A stretch of DNA of 64,000 bases from Rana temporaria (lineage: Eukaryota > Chordata > Amphibia > Anura > Ranidae), in assembly GCF_905171775.1 (NCBI RefSeq), contig NC_053490.1, positions 159,315,969 to 159,379,968 of the forward strand, written 5' to 3'. The notes beneath the pieces were generated by a model that worked only from the letters and a program-made list of their open reading frames with translations, searched no databases and was not told the origin of the DNA. Numbering within the stretch: position 1 is the stretch's first letter; the number at the start of each line of letters is the position of its first letter. Shown here in pieces: positions 44,523 through 57,282 of the stretch. A program made the position numbers and the translations under genes.

Positions 44523-44859
44523 GCCCTGGTTCACACTGGGCTGCGGGAGTGAAGCCGTGCGAGTTCAGCTGAACTCGCACGATTTCACTCCCGCCGGCAG
44601 TCCCGATTTCGGCCGCGATTTAAGAGACATCTGTGCAGGTTTCTGCACAGATGTCTATGTAAATCGCGGCCCGAAATCGCAAAAAGTAGTACAGGAACTA
44701 CTTTTTGAAATCGGTGCAGCGCCGCAGATGCGGCGTCGCACCGATTAGGACAGTGTCATTGCCGACAATTGGCGGCAAATGCCGCCGATTTGAGATGCGA
44801 TTTCACATGTGAAATCGCATCTCAAATCGAAGGAAATCGTACCCAGTGTGAACCTGGGC
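44523..44859. mobile_element. MITE, 337 bp, with 3-bp duplication TGA
   Basis: Left GCCCTGGTTCACACTGGG, right CCCAGTGTGAACCTGGGC, almost perfect inverted termini. TGA at 44520-44522 and 44860-44862. Internal palindromes include GTGCGAGTTCAGCTGAACTCGCAC (given in two halves, 44557-44580). Harbinger-like by structure. Confidence 0.82.
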
Positions 44860-44862
44860 TGA

Positions 44863-45655
44863 AAGGCAGTAAACTAAATCCAATTACATGATAATACCAG
44901 TCAGAGATAAACGGCCACTGCATAGGGATGCAAACAACCATACACATCCATGCTCCAGGGCAGTGAAACTCACCTAATGTGAAACATTTGGTCACCCCGA
45001 TTATATCACTAAAGTTGCTATTCACTAGACCTATAACAACCTGAAAATCACATAATATATAATATATAGTAATTCATTTTCAAAATAATGGTCTTGAAAT
45101 CAGAAATATTGAGGTAACAAAAAGAATACTAGCCCAGAGCATTTATTATATTGCATATATTATGTTACAACAACAGATGTGATGTTAAAAGCACCACACT
45201 GGCTGATTTTATCAACGGATGCCCAGGCCTTGACTAAAAAATCCCCAAATAAATTCCAACATTACAAATAATATCACAAATCGACAACCGCAAAAGGTAA
45301 AAATGGTAATGAACCAAATATCTGAAGCTTCTCCTACATACAGTACCTGAGTCATAACCTGCCACCAAAGACCAGCTTCATCTCTGTTACTCACATCCAC
45401 AAGGTCAGGAAAACATACCAAGATTACCACCTCTCAAGTAGTCCCTGGATTTGCTGAGGAACCTCCCCCCAACAAACTCCCACCTAAGGTCCCACCACAA
45501 AATACAGGGATAGAGACATACTGGAGAGGTCGGGGAGGTCCCCTCTCCTTTGGCATTGCTGTGGTAATACTGTGCTATGGCACCACAATTTTTCTAGAGA
45601 AAATGCCAGAAAAATTAACATTTCTATTAATGTTATTGTTCTGCCCTCACAATGG
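44863..45655. other. No feature recognised
   Basis: AT-rich; no credible frame or repeat structure. Confidence 0.5.
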
Positions 45656-46180
45656 CCCGGATTCACAAAGCACTTGCGCCGACGTATCTTTGCGTAAGTG
45701 CAAATATGCGTTATCGTATCTATGCGCCGTGCCCACAAACTGAGATACGCCTAAAAATAGGCTTCATCCGACCGATGTAACTTGCCTACGCCGGCGTATC
45801 ATGGGCGCATATTTACGCTAGACGCATGTGGCGCTCCCATTGATTTCCTATTCAAATATGGAAATGAGAGAGATACGTCGATTCACGAATGTACTTGCGC
45901 CCGGCGCATAATATACGCGGTTTGCGTAAGTCGTACGTCCGGTGTAAAGTTATTCCCCATATATGAGGCACAACCCATGCAAAGGTATGGACCAGGGAAC
46001 ACAAGCCATCGTATATTTTGTCGTTTACGTTGTACGTGAATATGACTAGGCGTAGGTTACGTTCATATCGTAGGCAGTGATCAGGCGTATCTTAGGAAGT
46101 AGTTCCGACGTGATTCTGAGCATGCGCACTGGATGCGTCCACGTTACAGCGCATGCGCTGTTCATTATTCATAGCTTTAT
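45656..46180. mobile_element. MITE fragment, GGCCCGGATTCAC type
   Basis: GGCCCGGATTCACAAAGCAC start and CpG-rich TACGC/GCGTA-rich interior match the style of the elements at 23582, 32109 and 62971. The right terminus is not identifiable; the end coordinate is approximate. Confidence 0.55.
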
Positions 46181-46589
46181 GGCGCTCGGCCCATCGTTTG
46201 CATGGGGTCACGCCATGGTGTGCCACTGAATATCACTTTATTCATGAGTTCTAATCCCCCAATTTCTATTGGGAACTGACACTTTCAGGAGTGTCAGTCT
46301 TCTGGGTATGTTAGTGACACGAGGTTAGAGAGAAGAACCACTGAGAGTTGTATGGGACCCAAGAAATTTATATTCCCATAAGTGCCGGTTTCCCATTACA
46401 CTTTGGGGAACAAGAACAAATTAACAGATTGTTATCCCAAAAAACAGGGAAGGTGAGTGTTTCCTACCTTAATTTACTGGTAAATAGGCATTAATAATAA
46501 TTTTTTCACTGCAAAGTCATTTTAACATCTGTCTCTTCTTTATAGCTGGACAAATTGTATACTTTACCTTTTGTACCACCACCCCCTCC

Positions 46590-46740
46590 CTTTAGAATGT
46601 AAGCTCTACGAGCAGGGCCCTGCCAGACCTTCTGCATTGAACTGTACTGTAATTGTGCTGTCCCCCCTATACATTGTAAAGCGCTGTGTAAACTGTTGGC
46701 GCTATATAAATCGTGTATAATAATAATATACTTGGCCAAT
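46590..46740 (+). repeat. LINE/SINE 3' tail (GCGCTATATAAAT plus ATA repeats)
   Basis: TTAGAATGTAAGCTCTACGAG, then GTAAAGCGCTGTGTAAAC, then GGCGCTATATAAAT and an AATAATA tail. I recognise this arrangement as the 3' end of CR1/L2-type LINEs and of SINEs that borrow it. Confidence 0.5.
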
Positions 46741-47607
46741 AAGATCAAACAGGAGTGAAATATGTTAGGAATCTAAATAGTGGATATGTGCTCTCTGTTT
46801 TTACTGATTTGCATATAATTGTTGGGTTAGTTACAGACTAAATAGTAAAATAAAAGAATTGCAGCCCCCCATATTTATATCCTCATGGGTTTCAACTGAG
46901 TGTTGCACATTTATATGCTCCCACTACATAGTAATTGAATCCAAATTGTGTTTGAGTTATTTAATTTTAGCACATGATTTATGTCTGCATGTTTTGTTAC
47001 TCTTTAGACTTCTGCCAATTTCAGTTTCTGAATTTCTACAAAATATTCAAAGAAATAGGGATGTACTGTAAATCCGAGTCCGAAATCAGAAATTTGTGTT
47101 TAGGGCGTTTTGGCACTGGATGAAACATTGCACGATACTGATGAAAGAAAAATAATCCCCCTATTTTCGTAAAAGGAAGTGGTGAGTGCAAAAAAAGAAA
47201 TAATGGGATCAGTGACTGTGTAGTCTCACTCAGTCTTTCTCTCGATGCCAAAATCTATGCACATACAGTATGTTCCTTTGCATTATTTTTAGACAATCTT
47301 TTTTACAGCCAATAATTACAGTTATTAGGCCAATTAAACATAAAGAGTGTCAATTACATCCTCTACATTTGAAAAAACCTTTAGGACAATAATGATATTG
47401 AATATCTCTTACATAATATTTCAGATATGTATTACTTCACATACAGTACATTCATCTTTCTTTTACTCAGTTATGTGGTATAGTGCACACTGTTGTTGGC
47501 ACATCTGAACTTGAGACTTAAGTGGATGTAATGTGCTACTTAGAGATACAGAGCACACTTGATAATTTTAGTGGGACACAGTTTGGGTGCACTGAGATAA
47601 TTGTGTT
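46741..47607. other. No feature recognised
   Basis: AT-rich, no defensible frame. Confidence 0.5.
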
Positions 47608-49556
47608 TAGGGATGAGCCGAACACCCCCCCCGGGTTCGGTTCGCAGCAGAACATGTGAACAGACAAAAAATGTGTTTGAACACGCGAACACCGTTAAAG
47701 TCTATGGGACACGAACATGAAAAATCAAAAGTGCTAATTTTAAAGGCTAATATGCAAGTTATTGTCATAAAAAGTGTTTGAGGACCTGGGTCCTGCCCCA
47801 GGGGACATGTATCAATGCAAAAAAAAGTTTTGAAAACTTCAGTTTTTTCGGGAGCAGTGATTTTAATAATGCTTAAGGTGAAACAATAAAAGTGAAATAT
47901 TCCTGTAAATTTCATACCTGGGGGGTGTCTATAGTATGCCTGTAAAGTAGTGCATGTTTCCCGTGCTTAGAAAAGTCCCTGCACAAAATGACATTTCTAA
48001 AGGAAAACAAGTCATTTAAAACTACTCGTGGCTGTAATGAATTGGCGGGTCCTGGCAATACAGATAAAAGTCATTTAAAAAACCCTTTGGGTCTGGTATG
48101 AATATTAAAGGGAACCTCGAACCAAAATAAAATAAAAGTGTGGGGGTCCCCCCAAAATTCCATACCAGACCCTTCAGGTCTGAACCGTACCAGGCCACAT
48201 GCCCTCAACACGGGGAGGATGTCCCCATGTTGATGGGGAGAAGGGCCTCATCCCGACAACCCTTGCCCGGTGGTTGTGGGGGTCTGTGGGCGGGGAAGTT
48301 ATCAAAGGGAACTTAACAAAGGGGACCTCCAGATCCCGCCCCCCTATGTAAATTGGCACCACCGCTAATTGAGAAGAGGGGGGGGGCATGCAGGACCCTG
48401 GGGACCTCTGGGCCCTTTAATAAAAAAAAAATAAAAGAAAGAAAAAAAGATAAAAAAAATTACAAAAAAAGGGAGGTTGCCATCCTGGTTGCCTCTGGGC
48501 CCCTGGGAAACTCTGGGCCCGTTAATAAAAAAATAAAATAATATATGATTTTTTTTCCGGATCGATCGAGAGTGGATTACATCATTGGATCCTTTATTAT
48601 TTTTAATAAAGGACTTGTCCCAAACTGTCTCCTGTGGTACAATGTACCCCGTTACCAATTCACATAGGGGGGCTGGCACCTGGGGGTCCACTTTGTTAAA
48701 GGGGGCTTCCAGATTTAGATAAGCCCCCTGCCTGCAGACCCCCACAACCACCAGGCAAGGGTTCTCTCGTCCAGCCCTCTTTTCCTGCAGCCTGCCAGGT
48801 TGCCTGCTCGGATAAGGGTCTGGTATGGATTTTTGAGGGGAACCCCACGCCATTTTTTTTTATTTTGGTGCGGGGGTTCTCCTTAAAATCCATACCAGAC
48901 CTAAATGGTCTGGTATGGATTTTTGGGGGGAACCCTACGCCATTTAAAAAAAACATGGAGCAGGGTTCCCCTTAATATCCATACCAGACCTGAAAGGCAT
49001 GATATGGAATTTGGGGGTGGGCCCCCATGCTTTTTTTTTAATTTTGGTTCAGGGTTCCCCTTAATATTCACACCAGACCCAAAGGGCCTGGTAATGGACT
49101 AAGGGCGGAACCCATGCTGTTTTTTTAATGACTTTAATCTGTATTGCTGGGACCCGGCAATTCATTATAGCCATGAGTAGTTTTAAATGACTTTTTTTCC
49201 TTTTCATTTTGTGCAGGGACTTTTTTAAGCACAGTAAACATGCGCTACTTTACTGGCATACTATAGACACCCCCAGGTATGAAATTTAAAGGAATACTTT
49301 ACTTTTATTGTTTCATGTTAAGCATTATTAAAATCGCTGCTCCCGAAAACACGGGTCCCCACACTTTATGACAATAACTTGCATATTGGCCTTTCAAAAT
49401 TAGCTCTTTTGATTTCTCCTATAGACTTTTAAAGGGTGTTCGGCAGCTTTTCGAATTTGACGCAAACACCCCAAATTGTTTGTTGGTCAGCGAACGGGTG
49501 AACAGGCAATGTTCGAGTCTAACTCAAGTTCGACTCGAACAGATAGCCCATCCCTA
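47608..49556. mobile_element. Palindromic hAT element, 1.95 kb
   Basis: Left TAGGGATGAGCCGAAC, right inverted GCCCATCCCTA. Left arm (47608 to about 48180) and right arm (about 48960-49556) are inverted copies with the same landmarks (GTGTCTATAGTATGCCTG against CATACTATAGACACC). The centre holds repeats of GTCTGGTATGGATTTTTG. The left arm is homologous to the hAT element at 15949. Flanks (attgtgtt and atcccaag) do not match, so no target duplication is seen. Confidence 0.75.
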
Positions 49557-51965
49557 ATCCCAAGTAAAAAGGTTGGAAGGCATACCAGTAGTATAGCAAA
49601 CAGAAATACTATCAGGAAAAGATAAGACAATGATAAGCAGTTTGAGTTTCAGCTTGAACAGTTAGTATGTAAATAGAATTTAGCAGTAGAATCTTTATTA
49701 CTCTTTGCTTGTTGGGTCACATTTTACAATAGAGACGAGCAATCTAATTATCCCAAGTGCACATAAATTTAACATGGCAGTCACTTTTAATGGAGAACAT
49801 GTTTCCTGTACGCACTGGTGATTTACATCACTGATAACATCTGCAACTCAGGTGGAGAAGAGGATTTCCAGTTACATGTAATATTGAGTTTAGTTGTGTA
49901 AAGGATGTGAATGATAATTGTTCTATTGGTAGGGAGAGCATCATTCACATTGATATGCAATACAGTTCTGTTCAAAAGGCTTTATTGAAGGCTAACAAAG
50001 ACTCATAGGTAGTGAAACAAATTACACATTATGTTTATGTCTAAAAACTGCGCCAATTGGATCTCAGGGATTTTCAGTATCATAGAATGTGACTAAGTGT
50101 CACTACATTTTCATCAGCATTTAAATGAATTACTGAATTAAAATGTTGCAAGTGTGAGATACCATCTATGAATGACTTTCTGATGGAGTTCCCAATAGTT
50201 GGTTTAATATATTTTTACTGAGAAGAATTACATTGTAGAAAGAAAGAAAATAAATAATAATATTTATTAAGCATGACCTGAATATACAGTGGCCACACAA
50301 ATTGTGTATTACCACATTCCCTCTTCTGCTTCGGCATTGGCAACTGAGAAACAAGAGATTGCACAAATGAAACATGCTAAGATATTTACTATCAATGCCA
50401 ATTTTTATAGAATAAAAAAGAGAAAAGAAAGAAGAGAGAGAAAAAACACATGAATAAATACATAGATAAATAAATAAAGTAAAATTAAGAAAAAAGAAAT
50501 AAAATAGTAAATAATTATATAAAAGATAGTGGTGATGTTGCGCTGTCAATAATGAAATAAATAAATATACAATCCTATGCAATAACTAGATGTACACATA
50601 ATACTTAATGAAAACTGGCGAATTAATATATATAAAAAATATATATAAAACAAATAATATAAAAATAGCTTCTACAGCATCAATAAACTCAAGTGCCAAT
50701 ACTGGTGACTAATAAAAATAAATTACACAGAAAAAGTCTCAGTGATAAAAATGTGAATGCAACGGTGCAACCGCCAAATAAGCTGCCCTAATTCTTCCAT
50801 ATTTCAAACAGAGTATAACAGTGATTGGTGTCTCTTCTTATCGTGTGTATGACACCTCAGTGCTCACATGCCTCTCACCTTACTACTGTAAGGTAACAGC
50901 ATTGAGTGCAGGTAACTCTCCTAGGGGATCCTTGTGCCTCCATTTAACTCTGGGTATCACTCTCTGTAATGGACTGAGCCCTTAGGCCTGGATGCGCAGC
51001 AATATCTCCTTATAAGTAATCCCAGGGTTCTACCTGTGTCATCCGGAGACAGCGGAACAGACCCTGATCGTGTTTGTTCTGCTGTCTCTGGGTGAAATTC
51101 TGATGAAAGGTGTTTCCCTACTTTAGTAGATTTTAAAGAGCCATTTTAATTACTTTTAACAAACATATTTCCCTCTATTTATTTTGCAGAATGTGTGAAT
51201 TTCCTCTAAATTAAAGCAGTATTTTGCCGTTTTGAAGTATGATAAAGTCTTTCAGGCTTACAGCCAGCATTGCTTCCTATGTGGTATGTTTTTTGAACTG
51301 AACCTGGGAAATTTCACATTGTTATCAAACTGACTGATTTGTAAATTATCATCATTCTTAATCCCTATAGACTTCCCTTGAGGAATCTAAATTGAATCCA
51401 TGTGAGGGGGGATAATTTTCCCATCTGCCTTCCGGAAAATCTGCACTACACCAGAAATTATGATTTAAATGTTCATGGCACACTGCATATTGCACCATAA
51501 ACGATAATAACAACGCTGTGCACATATGCCTTACATACAGTATGTCACAGTATTATTTGCATTGTAGATTAATTAAATCCACTGTGCTAAAACCATCTGA
51601 AGGAAATTAATATTGAACTTCTATAGAGAGATAGAACTTTTATTGGATCTGCCAGACCCTATGGAATAAAGATATAACAGCCCTAATCTCCTTTACTTTG
51701 AGATAAGGTAAATCATTTTGTTTTATTGTCTCTTAAAATACATTTATAACATTGCCCCAAAATGGGATCCTTTGCAATAAATATAAGCCATTTAGAAGAA
51801 ATGTAATAAATAGAACTATACTGGAGGTTGGAAGAGGAGGGGAAAGGAGGAGGAGAGGGTACCCTTGGGGGGGGGGGCCTGTGGGTGGTGTGTGGGTGTG
51901 TATGTGTGGTTGTATGATCCTTGATCCCTTGCACTTTCACCCTTGAGGGAATACCATTACATAAT
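49557..51965. other. Long AT-rich stretch, no gene
   Basis: Contains AAATA-rich low-complexity sequence at 50400-50700 and a G-rich segment at about 51826-51875 with an 11-G run. The frame at 50166-50582 (minus) is a product of the AAATA-rich tract and is not accepted. Confidence 0.5.
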
Positions 51966-52220
51966 GGGGCTTATTTACTAAAGGCAAATCCACTTTGCAC
52001 TACAAGTGCACTTGGAAGTGCAGTCGCTGTAGATCTGAGGGGGACATGCAAGGAAAATAAAAAACAGCATTTTAGCTTGCACATGATTGGATGATAAAAT
52101 CAGCAGTGTTGTTTCCCCTCATTTCAGATCTTCCCCTCAGATCTACAGCGACTGCACTTCCAAGTGCACTTTCAGTGCACTTGTAGTGCAAAGTGGATTT
52201 GCCTTTAGTAAATAACCCCC
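51966..52220. mobile_element. Short palindromic MITE, 255 bp, long arms
   Basis: Arms of about 75 bp are nearly perfect: GGGGCTTATTTACTAAAGGC opposes GCCTTTAGTAAATAACCCCC, and pairing continues through AAGTGCACTTGG and GCAGTCGCTGTAGATCTGAGG. AAT on each side may be a 3-bp duplication. Confidence 0.85.
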
Positions 52221-52315
52221 AATGTGGTAAATTAAACTCTAATATACTATTGTTATAATGTGATTACTAAAAGTCTTCTGTCTAGATGGCATTTATAGAA
52301 AATCTATATTGATAT

Positions 52316-52356
52316 CTCCTGATGAAGAGGACCTTGCCTGAGAAACGTGTTAAGCC
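52316..52356 (+). other. CTGATGAAG...GAAACGTGTT motif
   Basis: One of several copies in the window of a shared motif, followed after about 180 bp by GAATAAATG. See findings. Confidence 0.5.
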
Positions 52357-52405
52357 ATAAAGACACATATGCAATCATTGCAAATATCGATTGATTGGTT
52401 TTAAA

Positions 52406-52407
<2 letters not shown>

Positions 52408-52476
<69 letters not shown>
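52408..52476. repeat. (AT)n microsatellite
   Basis: About 34 AT units, uninterrupted. Confidence 0.95.
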
Positions 52477-52481
<5 letters not shown>

Positions 52482-52599
52482 GTTGTCATACTATAAATTG
52501 AATAATTTGAATATTGTTAATTTTATTATATTTTGAATAAATGTTACTATTTATCAAAAACCCTTTGCCTTAAAAGTCCCATACTTGTACTATGAATAT

Positions 52600-52740
52600 A
52601 GTTTTGACATGTAGGTCAGTCAGATCCTTAAGAAGATTGTACACAAACTGGTCCAGGGCGACACACTCCACAATCTTAATGAGTGTCATCACCTCCATTT
52701 GGTAAAAGCCCTGGAGTAGGTGCACCAGGGCAAAAAGCTG
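52600..52740 (-). pseudogene. Possible retroelement gag relic with SCAN-like segment
   Basis: The minus strand from 52740 encodes about 45 residues including LIKIVECVALDQFVYNLL. That resembles the helix around the (V/E)LDQF motif in SCAN domains and related gypsy-type gag proteins. Short and isolated; no protease or reverse transcriptase nearby. Confidence 0.3.
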
Positions 52741-53081
52741 ACGTGAAGTGCAGGTTTAGTCATACAGCTGTGTCAGTGGCCAGTGAGACCAGAAATATGT
52801 GGACTGCGATAAAGTGAACCAAATGCGTATGTAAAGTATAAATGATGTATTAAAAGGATAAGTAATAAACAAAAGAAAACATACCTCCAATATGCAAACA
52901 ATAAAATAAACCAACAACCAACCACAGTGAGACACAACAATAACTATCCAAACCAAACGTATATACAGGTGTAAGATACAATCATAATCGTAAACAAGCC
53001 AGGGTCCTACATGGGAGATCAATCAGATCAGAGCAGGGAGCAGGATGGGACAGGCGGAGGGCAACAGAAGACAGAGAAAAG

Positions 53082-53215
53082 GTGGAAGGGATAAATCTGC
53101 AAGACATGAGTTCAGGGATAGAAGCAGGGTTCAGGAACACAGGATACAAGGTACAGGATACAGGTTTCAGGATAGCAAATGCAGATCAGGGCACAAGGAA
53201 ACAATATCAAGGCAA
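53082..53215. repeat. CAGGATACAG-rich low-complexity stretch
   Basis: Words such as TTCAGGA and ACAGGATACA recur irregularly. Possibly the reverse of a Cys/Tyr-type LTR sequence; no gene. Confidence 0.4.
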
Positions 53216-53220
53216 TGTGC

Positions 53221-55939
53221 GTAAGCATCTGTCAGGTATATATACACCTCCTGCAATCAGTCTCAGGTGATGCTTGATTCTAGAAGATGATGTTGGCTCC
53301 AGGCTGCCGGGAGACACCCTCTGATGGACACCGGAACTACAGCCCATAGGTCTGGGAGAGACAGCGCCACCAGCAGGTAAAACCTTTCCTGACAAGCTGC
53401 ATGTGGAATTTTGGTTCAAGTCAAATAATGTCTTCTGAGATTGACAAGCAGAAAAAGGGCTTTTGGGTATTCAGCATCTGGTAGTCTGACCTATCCGTTG
53501 GTAAGTATTGGACCTTGTTCCTTAGACAATTTGTCACAATACCATCATTGTGCAGATACCTATTTTTTTTTTTTACTTTTTACAGATGTAATACACACAC
53601 ATCTACCTCTAATGAAGCGAGCATGGTCTTGCTAAACGCATAGGGTCACTTTATATGCCTGTGTATATTGCTACATCTATACTGCTATACGTGTAATGAT
53701 ACTGTTTTACACTGTATGTATCACCTGACCGGCTTGTCAATTTTTGTTGTTCATGTATTTATGAATTTTTTTTTAATAAACTTTGATACTGTATTTACGT
53801 GTCATGTGACTGGCTAATCACCTCATTTAAAGTTCTGGCGCGACTTTTTGTGTTTTGTGTATGGAGGTGCTTTTTGGGTGACACCAGACCATTTTTCGCT
53901 TTTCAAGTACCAGCAGTGGACATCTGGTCTTAACAGACGTCCTACACTTACAACTACTTTATGCAAAAATAGTGTTCTCAATTGCAGTGGCAATTTCTTC
54001 ATCTGTTATTATATTTTAAAATATTCACATTAAGTATTTTTTCCTGTACCTTATGGAACCTGCATTAGCACTATTGTCAGGCAAAAAATAAAAGTATTTA
54101 GTAATTTTAGTCTGTAGCATTCATCTTACAAAAAAGTAAATGGGAAATAGATTTTCTGGGCATTCCAAATGGACTGTTGACATTATGAATAATGGATTTC
54201 ATACAATGCAGGGCAGTAGTTGTTAGGAACTAGAAGCTGTTGCTGGGCATAATATCCTAACTACCAGGGTTTAGCTAAAAGAGACATAATCATTCTAATA
54301 TCACCTATTTTCTTTTATTTCATATAATTACAATCAATGGGACTTTTAACATTTATCAGGAATGTATTGTAATGTACTGCCATCAAAAAGTATATTTTTT
54401 CATTTTTTGTGACTATGCTTCCATAGTAAAAAGAATTATTGAAAAAAAATAACATGCATGTTACCTTCTCTCAATTCAAATACAAAATTAGTGGGGTTTC
54501 TCCAGAGAGTTAATGGAAAATGGGAAATGAACAAAGAAACAATAGAATGCACCTGGCATTGTATTTTTATTACTTAAAAAAATATTGAAGAATATTGCCA
54601 ACTCAGTCCACCATCTGTTAAACTACATAAGTTATGCAGGTTTTGTATTAAACTGAAACAATGTAAAATGTCGATTATTTTAAGATCAGTTGGGTGGTTT
54701 AGTGCCATGTCATCCTCCTGGTACATTGTAATGTGAGGGCTGTTAACATAATTTCAGCATATTGGCTGACCATTTTGTGCTAAAGATGATCTGATGCTAA
54801 TGGCAGATGGTTTAGTGATACATTATAAAGATTTATTTGACCTACCACATTCAATGTGATAAATTTATCCACAAATGCATGGGAACCACTGAAAGTGTTC
54901 AGTAATCAAATCAGAGCTCCTATGGTTTCTGATTTGTAGAGTAGTTGTCTTTTGGCCAATGTGTTTCTTTCACAAAGATGGCACATCAAATGATGGAAGA
55001 TACCTGAAGCTTTGGGTGACCTTGGCTTATGCCAAGCTTGTATAAATGACCTATGTTGTCATGGGTATTTCAGCTAAAGTAAATATGTGAAAAAATTCCC
55101 AGGTTGAAGTACCCTCCTCATAAACTCCCATAACATAGTGACAATATATATTTGTTTGTAACAACTATTAAGTCAAGCAGTTCGCCTGAATCCCAACTGT
55201 TATCAATTTTGTGAGGCTAGATATCCTCTTATATGCCTGCAAAAACATTTGTTTTTATACTATCAGCACAACCCATGGGGCTGGTATCTTCTGTTTTATG
55301 TTAGCTTGTGAGGCATCATGAAACTACAACATCAGCTGAAACCTTTTGTCACAGTAGGAAAAGTGTTGCATCATACAAGCAACCGCATAACAATTATTTT
55401 AGTCTGTAAAGAACTTGCTGCAATAGAGATATTATACATACCTGAAGAAAAGTAGTATTTGTTTAGTTTGAGAGTATGGTAAAGTATGGTATAAATTTAG
55501 AAAATGTGCAATTAGTATACATTTAAGCAGTACATAAGTAAGATAAAAAGCTACCATAGACAATAATTTTGTGTATACCAAAATGAATGGACTCTTTAAA
55601 GTATCTTACTATGGCATGAAAATAGACGAGGGGAAGGTTCATCAGGTATATTAGTTTCATAGCACCTACTGAGGTGGTATATCATCCATGAGTGCAAAGT
55701 GTTCCATGCACACAAGCTCAAAATTGGATGGGCACCACTGTGCCCTCACACAATACACAGCAAGAAGTGTGGAGAAACATAATTTTATTCTGTGTCTTTG
55801 TTGCACCTGTGATTGTCACAGTGTATGGGGAGGAGATGTGTTGCTGGTCTAACTTCCCCCCAACTGTCCCCTATTCTGAACCCAGGATTTGTTTCGCTAA
55901 CAACTCTGTAGTTATTATTTGCCTAAGGTTAATGGTGTA
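53221..55939. other. No gene recognised
   Basis: AT-rich. Holds another copy of the GAAGCG...TAAACGC motif at 53612-53648, with AATAAA about 130 bp downstream. Small frames (53848-54033, 55692-55940) have no family resemblance. Confidence 0.5.
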
Positions 55940-57089
55940 AAATGAAAAAAAAAGAAAGAAAATCTTATTCTTATTAGCCTAGTCTATCAGTCTGTTCAGC
56001 CTTCTCCTTTTTAGTCAACCACCAGTCAGCCCCATCCCTCTACATTTTCAGTAGAGTATCATATCATAGCGATGGAGCACAGTGCTGGTTTGCCCTGCCC
56101 CTTGCTGCCAGGGCAGGAACACAACCAAATGTAAGTCTCTTTCCTCTAGGATCTTTATATGTTAACATGGCAGCGTCAGTTCTCCTGATTTCCCTCCTGT
56201 GTGACCTGGGTCATTCATCACCTGCCTCCATGTCACAGATCAGCACAAGCACAGTGTCAGGGAAATGGCCATGGAAGTACTGGCAATCTTCCAGTAGAAG
56301 AAATTGCCACCAGAGGCACATCATGTGACAGGTGGATCCCCCTGCTGGCCTATAAAAGGCTGCCACTGTCTGACCCAAATTGCTGGATTGTCATCAGTTT
56401 CCTGTGTCTCCTGTGTCTCCTGTATCCTGTGTATCCTGAATCTCTGGCTTGACCCTTGGCTTACGTCTGAACCTGTGACTCTGCTTATCTCCTCGCATCT
56501 GACCCTGGCTTGGCTGACTACTCTATATCTTCTGCTCCTGTGTATGACCGGGCTTGTTCTTGTAAATTCCTTTGGACTGATTTCTGTGTATGACTTTGTT
56601 CTTGGTTTACCTACAGTACCGCACCTGAACCCTTCCCTGCAGGGCTACTGAGTCCGCTCTTCCAGCACACCCCAGCTACCTTGCCTGCATCTACCTAGTC
56701 AGAAGCAGTACTGGTAATCTGTGCACCTTTGGGCCCCGCACTCCCTGTCTCATTCCCAGGGGTGCGGTGCACTTAGCCGCGAGGGGCACCCTCTCTGCAA
56801 TCCGGCCTCACACCAAAGACTTGACACACAGGAAATGTGCAGAGCTGTTCTGACAGTCTGAGATTTGCAGCAGAGGTGGGGTAGCTGCCCTGATTATAAG
56901 CATAGAGCTCTTCACTTGTGCAAGCAGTGCTGGAGACCGAAGCTAGGAGCTTCGAGAAGCTGTAATAACTGATTATTTCAACAAGCTGTAAATTCCAAGA
57001 GTTTGTAGAAAATGTGAGTTCCATGTGTCAGGGCTTGTCCTCCTCATCATTCTCTTTCCCAGTTTGACTTCAAACAGCAGATCAATAAG
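55940..57089. other. CT-rich region, possible LTR fragment
   Basis: 56200-56760 is rich in CCTGTGTCTCC, TGACCCTGGCTTGGCT and similar words, a style seen in LTRs of some vertebrate gypsy elements, but no paired LTR or ends were found. Frames at 56201-56651 are low-complexity. Confidence 0.35.
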
Positions 57090-57282
57090 TAGAGGAGCTC
57101 GGGGGGTGTGGCTTGATCTTCATGGAGTTGGCGGTGTGATTCTGGGGCTCCGCCAATTAGTGGGTTAACAGCAGCTAACAGCAGCACAGGGCACTGACTG
57201 GAGGCACTAAATGATGGATTGACTCCCCTACACCCGGCATCATGCCCAGAATCGCCAGGCAGAACACTGTCCTAAAAAGCTG

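Noticed and set aside
52304..52489. Ile/Tyr repeat frame
   Set aside because: Translation of the (AT)n microsatellite.
56201..56651. Ser/Leu/Cys-rich frames
   Set aside because: Low-complexity CT-rich DNA; no domain and two overlapping frames of equal merit.
22101..57089. Exons of a host gene
   Set aside because: I looked for conserved-looking coding blocks with splice sites in the non-repeat stretches and found none; a protein-level search would be decisive.
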